Source: Candidatus Schekmanbacteria bacterium (GTDB lineage: Bacteria; Schekmanbacteria; GWA2-38-11; J061). From it: a stretch of DNA of 11,422 nt. Below are positions 6,591 through 11,422 of this stretch, one piece after another; the stretch's first letter is position 1, and the number at the start of each line of letters is the position of its first letter. The stretch covers positions 1 through 11,422 of the forward strand of contig RFHX01000118.1 of NCBI GenBank assembly GCA_003695725.1. The letters are read 5' to 3'. Below the pieces are notes generated by a model. That model had not been told where the DNA came from, did no database searches, and saw nothing but the letters and a program-made list of their open reading frames with translations. The position numbers and the translations under genes are program-made.

Positions 6591-7337
6591 CTATTTCGAA
6601 GTCCACCAGATAACGGCGCTTCTTTTCTTAACTTCTGCAATCAACCACTTGTCTCTTTTTATGAGTTTTTCTGTGAGAAAATTTTTGAGAATGTTGTCAT
6701 ATTTCGAATTGTTTATGTTGAGATATGCCTTCCAGAATTCTACTGCTTCGTCGATGTCATAAAAGGGCTGGTCGATGTTTAGGTCGATAATGCAAGATTG
6801 CGGGTTCAAGCCCTTGGCAGTAAGTTTCTCAAAAACAGCAAGATGATTTTCTTTTTTTGGATATTCCTTGTTGAAAAGAATGGGATAAAGCTCGCTGAAA
6901 AAGAATTTATTGTTTTTCGTATCTGCGCCAACAATCAGGATAGTGATTTTTGGTGAAACCGATTCAAGGTTTTTTAAAAAGTCATCGAGCTCGACAAAGA
7001 GTTTTCTCACATTAGCCACAATGGCGGCATCATGTTTACCTGCATCGATTTCTCCGAACTTTGCTTCTAAAAATTTCATATTGGAAAGCTTCTTTTTCTC
7101 TGCTTTTTGGCGGATTTTATTTATCATTGAAGGTGAAGGCTCGAGGGCAGTTACTTGATATCCCAATTCCGCCAATGGGATTGATAAAGGTCCACATCCT
7201 GCACCAATATCGATTATTGTTTTACATTCTTGTATTAGCGGTATTATGATATTTAAAATTTTTTTGGAGTAATCGCTCTCTTCAAGCGCTCTATCATACC
7301 ACTCGACCTTTCTTTCATCCCAAAAAAAACTTCCCAT
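6591..7337 (-). CDS. Class I SAM-dependent methyltransferase
   Basis: The 248-residue protein has a Rossmann-type SAM-binding domain. Motif I is I-I-D-I-G45-A-G47-C-G49 at residues 41-49, and the acidic residue after strand 2 is E66 in T-A-L-E-P-S, which would hold the ribose of SAM. The next strand region (F-L-E-A-K-F-G-E-I-D) is typical of the class. The C-terminal 130 residues are less conserved and may set the substrate, which I cannot identify. It has no signal peptide or membrane segment. The ATG overlaps the end of the Nudix gene by 23 bp, so translation is probably coupled to that gene, and both would share one transcript. A run of eight T residues lies just inside the reading frame, within the overlap. 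It converges on rpmB. Confidence 0.85.
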   Translation of the reverse strand: MGSFFWDERKVEWYDRALEESDYSKKILNIIIPLIQECKTIIDIGAGCGPLSIPLAELGYQVTALEPSPSMINKIRQKAEKKKLSNMKFLEAKFGEIDAGKHDAAIVANVRKLFVELDDFLKNLESVSPKITILIVGADTKNNKFFFSELYPILFNKEYPKKENHLAVFEKLTAKGLNPQSCIIDLNIDQPFYDIDEAVEFWKAYLNINNSKYDNILKNFLTEKLIKRDKWLIAEVKKRSAVIWWTSK

Positions 7338-7767
7338 TTTCTTTTATTCCTTTTGCTTTTTTTATGATTTCGGTTGTTTTGTCATCCAATTCTTTTTCAC
7401 AGAGTTTATCCATACTGACAAATTCAACATCTACGGCATCACTGCCAGCTTTCAGACTTCCTCCTTCTATTGCACACAGATAATCGACAATAATATAGTG
7501 AAAAAGAATTGAGCCATTTCTATCTTTATTGATCTTTTCTATAGTTTCCACGATACAAAGCGGTTTTACCAATAATCCTGTTTCTTCAAAGAGCTCCCTT
7601 TTGACAGCTTCTTTCATTGGTTCTCCATATTCAATTCTCCCTCCGGGAATTGACCATTGTCCTTGTAATGGAGGATTTTTTCTTTTAACTAAAAGAACCT
7701 TTTCTTGTTGAAAAACGATTCCGCCAACAGCTGGAAGAGCTTTATCTCCAAAAATCTCCACATTCAT
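7315..7767 (-). CDS. Nudix (MutT-like) hydrolase
   Basis: This 150-residue protein carries a complete Nudix box: G43-x5-E49-x7-R57-E58-L59-F60-E61-E62-T63-G64-L65. The glutamates of R-E-L-F-E-E bind the catalytic Mg. The preceding Q-W-S-I-P-G-G block and small size fit the MutT/ADP-ribose pyrophosphatase-like group, which cleaves nucleoside diphosphate derivatives. The exact substrate is open. It is the first gene of a minus-strand pair, and its stop overlaps the start of the methyltransferase gene. Upstream of the ATG the best ribosome site is only a weak GAAAAG tract. A second, out-of-frame ATG begins 4 nt later. Confidence 0.9.
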   Translation of the reverse strand: MNVEIFGDKALPAVGGIVFQQEKVLLVKRKNPPLQGQWSIPGGRIEYGEPMKEAVKRELFEETGLLVKPLCIVETIEKINKDRNGSILFHYIIVDYLCAIEGGSLKAGSDAVDVEFVSMDKLCEKELDDKTTEIIKKAKGIKENGKFFLG

Positions 7768-7834
7768 TTATTCTTTTCACATCCTGTCTTTGCAAAATAC
7801 TCTTAAATCAAGTGTCATATAGTAAAAAAAAAAG

Positions 7835-7843
7835 AATATAGCA
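7835..7843 (-). promoter_or_regulatory. Candidate extended -10 promoter for the Nudix-methyltransferase pair
   Basis: The minus strand reads TGCTATATT, an extended -10 like that before the MBL-fold gene but with one mismatch. No clear -35 is seen. Transcription from about 7828 would give a leader of about 60 nt that starts with a T-rich run. Confidence 0.35.
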
Positions 7844-7957
7844 ATGAAAGGCTTTGAAAATCTCAGGAGAATTTTTTTGAAAATGAGTTTAAATAATCTT
7901 CATAAAACCATTTGGGATCTCATAGAGAGAGCAAGATTCGGAAAAGTTATTTGTTGA
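7844..7957 (+). CDS. Possible small ORF of 37 codons upstream of the GlcD-like gene
   Basis: An ATG at 7844 opens a 37-codon frame ending in TGA at 7957, with no clear ribosome site before it. Two inner starts, TTG at 7877 and ATG at 7883, lie 6 and 12 nt after AGGAGA (7865-7870) and would give peptides of about 24-26 residues. The composition is amphipathic and helix-like, with charged residues spaced among I, L, W and F and no low-complexity run. I do not recognise it. It could be a leader peptide, a decayed gene end or chance. Its 3' end overlaps the predicted -35 of the next gene. Confidence 0.2.
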   Translation: MKGFENLRRIFLKMSLNNLHKTIWDLIERARFGKVIC

Positions 7958-7980
7958 AAATAATAAAAAAATTATATAAA
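7951..7980 (+). promoter_or_regulatory. Candidate promoter for the GlcD-like oxidase operon
   Basis: TTGTTG (7951-7956) and TATAAA (7975-7980) are 18 bp apart. Transcription would begin near 7987 and give a leader of about 32 nt, all A and T rich, with no Shine-Dalgarno sequence. A second, perfect TATAAT at 8009-8014 lies only 4 nt before the start codon without a matching -35. Confidence 0.35.
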
Positions 7981-8018
7981 TAGATATATTTATGTTAATT
8001 AAATAGCATATAATTAAA

Positions 8019-9425
8019 ATGACAGACTACGGTAAAGTTAGTGATTCGTTGATTTCTCTCCTTGAAAAAGAGCTTGGGGCAGATTTGGTTTTCTTTGATG
8101 AAGATATCCTCGATGCTTATTCAAGAGACCAAACAAAGGGGTTGGAAGCGCGGCCTGATTTGGTTATCAAACCACGAAATGTGTCTCAGATACAAAGAGT
8201 AGTTCAAATTGCCAATGAAAAAAAGATACCGATAACTCCCCGTGGCCAGGGTTATGGATTGAGCGGAGGAGCAGTGCCTCTATATGGCGGAATTGTTATC
8301 TCTTTGGAACGAATGAATAAAGTCATCGACCTCGATTTAGATAATCTAATGGCAGTAGTTGAACAGGGAATTATCACGGGAAATTTTCACCGCCTTGTGG
8401 AAGAAGAAGGACTTTTTTATCCTCCTGACCCTGCAAGTTTAGATAGCTGTAGTATTGGAGGCAACATAGCTGAGGGCGCAGGAGGTCCCTATGCCGTAAA
8501 ATACGGCACGACAAAGGACTATGTTTGCGGATTGGAAGTTGTTTTGCCGTCAGGGGAAATAATCGAAACAGGTGGTAAGGTGGTAAAAGATGCTACAGGA
8601 TATAGTTTAACACAATTTTTTGTTGGTTCTGAGGGTACACTTGGAATTATCACAAAAGCAATACTCCGACTGCTTCCTTTACCCGGCAAAAGAATCGATT
8701 TATTAGTTGCTTTTGACAAGGTCGAAGATGCTTCAAGGACAGTTTCAATGCTTTTGAAACGCCGAGTCATTCCAACTGCAGTAGAGCTAATGGATAACTC
8801 GGCGCTAAAGCTTGGAGAGGAATATCTCAAAGAGAAGCCACCCTTCCCTGATGCGCAGGCGCATCTTCTCTTTGCTCTAAATGGTAATGATGAAAAAAGT
8901 TTGGAAGAAGAGATGGAAACAATTGAACAGTGTTGTGATGAAAATAATGCCGCAGATGTACTTGTTGCAAAAGGGACAGCAAGCCGCGAAAGGTTGTGGA
9001 AATTCAGACGCTGCCTTTTTGAAGCGGCAGGAGAAAGAAGTCTTCTATGCAGAAGTATGGATCCTGTTGTGCCAAGAGCTAAAATTCCGGCACTTCTTGC
9101 GGAAATTAAAAAGATTTCTGAAAAGGAAGGTTTTGAAGCATCCTGTTTTGGACACGCTGGAGACGGCAATATTCATATTACGATGTTTCCGGGCAGTTTG
9201 AGTGAAGAGGAGTGGTTGAAAAGATATTCAGTGTTTTGCAGAGAAATTTATGTTAAAACATCCGAGCTTGGAGGGAGAATTGCAGCTGAGCATGGAATAG
9301 GAGCGATTAGAAAGGATTATTTGCCTATATCGATTAAAAAAGCAGAGCTTAACCTTTTGAAGGAAATAAAAAAAGCCTTTGATTCAAAAAATATAATGAA
9401 TCCCGGTAAAATTTTTGATATGTAA
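8019..9425 (+). CDS. FAD-linked 2-hydroxyacid oxidoreductase (GlcD / D-lactate dehydrogenase-like)
   Basis: The 468-residue protein has the size and full domain order of the GlcD family. The N-terminal FAD-binding half (PCMH type) has the P-R-G-Q-G-Y-G-L-S-G-G loop at 74-84, and the S-I-G-G-N block and the G-S-E-G-T-L-G-I-I-T block follow. The C-terminal cap carries the metal-ligand motif H379-A-G-D-G-N-I-H386 and E424-H425-G-I-G, then the final N-P-G-K-I-F. The expected reaction is oxidation of a 2-hydroxyacid such as glycolate or D-lactate, with electrons passed to a partner. There is no fused Fe-S domain, and no GlcE or GlcF gene is adjacent in this window, so the electron acceptor is unknown. 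The ATG lacks a Shine-Dalgarno site; an in-frame TAG at 8004-8006 with no ATG, GTG or TTG after it excludes a longer version. The SDR gene follows by 38 bp. Confidence 0.92.
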   Translation: MTDYGKVSDSLISLLEKELGADLVFFDEDILDAYSRDQTKGLEARPDLVIKPRNVSQIQRVVQIANEKKIPITPRGQGYGLSGGAVPLYGGIVISLERMNKVIDLDLDNLMAVVEQGIITGNFHRLVEEEGLFYPPDPASLDSCSIGGNIAEGAGGPYAVKYGTTKDYVCGLEVVLPSGEIIETGGKVVKDATGYSLTQFFVGSEGTLGIITKAILRLLPLPGKRIDLLVAFDKVEDASRTVSMLLKRRVIPTAVELMDNSALKLGEEYLKEKPPFPDAQAHLLFALNGNDEKSLEEEMETIEQCCDENNAADVLVAKGTASRERLWKFRRCLFEAAGERSLLCRSMDPVVPRAKIPALLAEIKKISEKEGFEASCFGHAGDGNIHITMFPGSLSEEEWLKRYSVFCREIYVKTSELGGRIAAEHGIGAIRKDYLPISIKKAELNLLKEIKKAFDSKNIMNPGKIFDM

Positions 9426-9463
9426 ATAACAAAAAAACAAGAGATGTAAGGAGGAAAAAATTA

Positions 9464-10360
9464 ATGGCAAATGATGAAAAGGGGACGGAAAAACCATTAA
9501 AGGTGCTCGTCGCAGGGGCAACTGGTTATCTTGGAAGCAATGTGGTCAGAGAATGTAAAAGGCGCGGCTATTGGGTGCGTGCTCTTGCAAGAAATCCAGA
9601 GAAGCTTGAAAAAATAGGGATAAAAGAGCTTTGCGATGATATCTTCGTAGGGGAAGCAACAAAGGATGAAACTCTTGAAGGGTTGTGCGATGGCATTGAT
9701 GTAGTCTTTTCAAGCATAGGTTTTATGACCTTTGATAAAAAACCACTTATCTGGGATGTTGATTACGGCGCAAATATGAATATTGTTCGCCGCGCAAAAG
9801 CTGCAGGAGTAAAACACTTTGTTTTTACATCAACGATTGGCAGTAAAGAAATGGCAAAGACAGTGAAAATAGCTGAGGCGAAGGAAGCTGTTGCCAAAGC
9901 CCTTCAGGAATCAGGAATGAATTGGACTGTAACGCAACCAACAGGTTTTTTTGATGATACAAGGAAACAATTTGAAGTAATCAAAAGCAGAGGCACTGCA
10001 TATGTCTTTGGCTCAGGACAGACAAAATATAATCCCATTCACGGTATAGACCTTGCCAAGGTTTCAGTTGATGCATTTACAAATCCTGAGATGAAGAATA
10101 AGTATGTCCCTGTGGGAGGCCCTGAAACCTTTACCCACGAAGAGGTAGCTCTCCTTGCTTTTAAAGTACTTGGAAAAGAGCCGAGAATTAGGCATATCCC
10201 CATTTGGGTTTTGAAACTCATCTCGATTATAGCAAGACCCTTTAATCAGAATCTCGCAGATATGATTTGCTTTTTTGTTGCCATTGGAGGTATGGAACTC
10301 GATGCGCCTCACTATGGAGAGCATCGCTTGGAAGATTTCTTGAGGACATTGGTTGATTAA
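9464..10360 (+). CDS. Atypical SDR / NmrA-like NAD(P)-binding protein
   Basis: This 298-residue protein begins with a Rossmann nucleotide-binding motif, V-L-V-A-G18-A-T-G21-Y-L-G24, then R-A-L-A-R-N-P around 37-43, where the arginines suggest NADP preference. The next landmarks, S-S-I-G and F-T-S-T-I-G, fit the atypical extended SDR group that includes NmrA-like regulators and isoflavone- or divinyl-reductase-like enzymes. I see no classical Y-x3-K catalytic pair after the T-S-T-I-G strand, so the protein may be a redox sensor or a non-classical reductase. It lies 38 bp after the GlcD-like gene with no terminator between, so the two are probably co-transcribed. AAGGAGG at 9448-9454 lies 9 nt before the ATG, a strong ribosome site unlike the missing one of the upstream gene. 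Its end is 15 bp from the convergent aldo/keto reductase. Confidence 0.87.
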   Translation: MANDEKGTEKPLKVLVAGATGYLGSNVVRECKRRGYWVRALARNPEKLEKIGIKELCDDIFVGEATKDETLEGLCDGIDVVFSSIGFMTFDKKPLIWDVDYGANMNIVRRAKAAGVKHFVFTSTIGSKEMAKTVKIAEAKEAVAKALQESGMNWTVTQPTGFFDDTRKQFEVIKSRGTAYVFGSGQTKYNPIHGIDLAKVSVDAFTNPEMKNKYVPVGGPETFTHEEVALLAFKVLGKEPRIRHIPIWVLKLISIIARPFNQNLADMICFFVAIGGMELDAPHYGEHRLEDFLRTLVD

Positions 10361-10375
10361 AGCTTTCTATACCTT

Positions 10376-11311
10376 TTAAAAGATTGCCGTTGCTTTTTCT
10401 GATAAGTAGGCAAGTTCATCGGCAGATAATTGCCATTCAGCGGCTTGGGCATTTGATTTTGCTTGAGAGGCGTTCTTTGCACCAACAAGCGCTGATGTAA
10501 TCCCCTCTTGCTGCCTTATCCAGTTTATTGCAATGTGAGAGAGAGGTCTATCATATTTATTGGCAATCTTTTCCATCTCTTTCAACAATTCTTGGGTTTT
10601 ACTCCAATATGGCTCTTTGTAAAAAGGATAGAAAAATGAACGGGCATCATTTCCTGCAAATGAAGGTCTCTTTTTATATTTGCCTGTCAGTATTCCGCTT
10701 CCTAATGAGCCGTATGCAAGAATGCCAATATTGTTTTGCCTGCAGAAGGGAAGAATGTCTTTTTCAATATCTCTTTTGAGCAGTGAATAATGAGGTTGAA
10801 GGCTTGCAATCGGCGCTATGGAAACGGTTTTTTTTAGAAGTTCAAGGTCGAAATTGGAAACTCCTATTGCACGAATTTTGCCTTCCGACTGCATTTTTAG
10901 AAGTTCTTCCATTGTATCTTCAATGGGAGTTTTAGGGTCAGGCCAATGGCACTGATAAAGGTCAATATAGTCTGTATTTAAAAACATCAGGGATTCTTCC
11001 AAGTCTTGTCTGATTTTTTTCGGTTTTAGGTCAATAATGAATCCTTTTTTTCTGTCTAAGCCACACTTGGTTGCTACTACGACCTTTTCTCTTTTGCCTT
11101 TTATTGCCTTGCCGACAAGTTTTTCTGAATGTCCAGTGCCGTAGGCAGGTGCAGTATCGATGAGGTTGATTCCATAATCGATCGATGCTTCTATGGCTTT
11201 TATGGCTTCAGCATCGTCGGTTTTTCCCCAAAACATACCACCAATTGCCCATGTGCCCAGTCCGATTGTTGAAACTTTTATGCCGCTTTTTCCGAGTTCT
11301 CTGTATTCCAT
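10376..11311 (-). CDS. Aldo/keto reductase (complete)
   Basis: This 311-residue protein is a full-length aldo/keto reductase TIM barrel. It starts with the family hallmark M-E-Y-R-E-L-G-K-S-G and G-L-G-T-W. The catalytic tetrad is D52, Y57, K82 and H122 (in Y-Q-C-H-W). It would reduce an aldehyde or ketone with NADPH, or oxidise the reverse substrate, in the cytoplasm; the substrate is unknown. Unlike the aldo/keto reductase at the left edge of the window it has no Fe-S extension, and the two are different subfamilies, not copies. The hallmark N-terminus fixes the ATG, yet no Shine-Dalgarno site precedes it. It is a single gene convergent with the SDR gene. Confidence 0.93.
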   Translation of the reverse strand: MEYRELGKSGIKVSTIGLGTWAIGGMFWGKTDDAEAIKAIEASIDYGINLIDTAPAYGTGHSEKLVGKAIKGKREKVVVATKCGLDRKKGFIIDLKPKKIRQDLEESLMFLNTDYIDLYQCHWPDPKTPIEDTMEELLKMQSEGKIRAIGVSNFDLELLKKTVSIAPIASLQPHYSLLKRDIEKDILPFCRQNNIGILAYGSLGSGILTGKYKKRPSFAGNDARSFFYPFYKEPYWSKTQELLKEMEKIANKYDRPLSHIAINWIRQQEGITSALVGAKNASQAKSNAQAAEWQLSADELAYLSEKATAIF

Positions 11312-11346
11312 AATTGTTGAAGATTTTTTGTTGTGTGGGTTGCTAA

Positions 11347-11376
11347 TAAATATTAATGAAAATGATAATAAATCAA
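11347..11376 (-). promoter_or_regulatory. Candidate promoter for the complete aldo/keto reductase gene
   Basis: On the minus strand TTGATT (11376-11371) and TATTTA (11352-11347) are 18 bp apart; an alternative TAATAT gives 15 bp. Transcription would begin near 11340, giving a leader of about 30 nt with no purine-rich ribosome site. The surroundings are very AT-rich, so the call is weak. Nothing else is seen between 11377 and the window end. Confidence 0.3.
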
Positions 11377-11422
11377 GAAAAAATTTTTTTACTTTAAAAT
11401 GAGTTGTGGGAAAGTTAAAAAC

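Noticed and set aside
6571-6591. Possible GGAAG...CTTCC hairpin after rpmB
   Set aside because: The stem is about 5 bp with a 10-nt loop and no following T run, too weak to call a terminator.
8519-9169. 216-codon minus-strand frame inside the GlcD-like gene
   Set aside because: It is a serine-rich mirror frame of a strongly conserved coding region, without a family motif.
10373-10382. Palindrome CTTTTAAAAG between the convergent SDR and aldo/keto reductase genes
   Set aside because: It is short, has no loop or GC stem, and does not resemble a terminator.

Overview
The window is a stretch of ordinary bacterial chromosome, AT-rich by eye, with ten protein genes packed at short spacing. It holds no rRNA, tRNA, CRISPR array, insertion sequence or phage module that I can see. 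Bacterial origin is shown by ribosomal protein bL28, a GspE/PilB-type ATPase, Shine-Dalgarno sites and sigma70-like promoters. The type II secretion/type IV pilus ATPase suggests a diderm. The Fe-S aldo/keto reductase, the Fe-S nuclease and the zinc-binding (four-cysteine) bL28 would fit an anaerobic lineage of the Deltaproteobacteria/Nitrospirota kind or an uncultured relative. That placement is inference, and I cannot name a taxon.

Layout. 1-780 (+) is the 3' part of an aldo/keto reductase with a C-terminal two-cluster ferredoxin-like domain. It converges on 787-1827 (-), a Tat-exported DUF362 protein. A 199-bp divergent promoter region then leads to 2027-3232 (+), a RecB/Cas4-like PD-(D/E)XK nuclease with a four-cysteine Fe-S signature. 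A 280-bp region with nested inverted repeats and promoter hexamers precedes 3513-5411 (+), a GspE/PilB ATPase with a two-motif MshEN domain at its N-terminus and an extra double zinc ribbon at its C-terminus. It converges on 5440-6141 (-), a metallo-beta-lactamase-fold hydrolase. 6379-6567 (+) is rpmB (bL28) with a TTG start. It converges on a minus-strand pair: a Nudix hydrolase (7315-7767) overlapping a SAM methyltransferase (6591-7337). 8019-9425 (+) is a GlcD-like FAD oxidoreductase, followed 38 bp later by an atypical SDR/NmrA-like protein (9464-10360), a likely two-gene operon. A complete aldo/keto reductase (10376-11311, -) closes the window.

How the genes relate. Only two groups look co-transcribed: Nudix-methyltransferase and GlcD-like oxidase-SDR. 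The rest are single genes in alternating or convergent orientation, each probably with its own promoter. The content is mainly redox metabolism (two aldo/keto reductases, a flavoprotein and an SDR), plus one housekeeping ribosomal gene, one nuclease and one motor ATPase. No gap between large genes exceeds 300 bp. The gaps are described as promoter or regulatory regions, or hold a doubtful 37-codon ORF at 7844-7957.

I found no convincing new multigene system. The items most worth a second look are the domain architecture of the 632-residue ATPase, the inverted repeats in front of it, the missing ribosome binding sites before the GlcD-like gene and the last aldo/keto reductase, and the U8 run in the Nudix/methyltransferase overlap.
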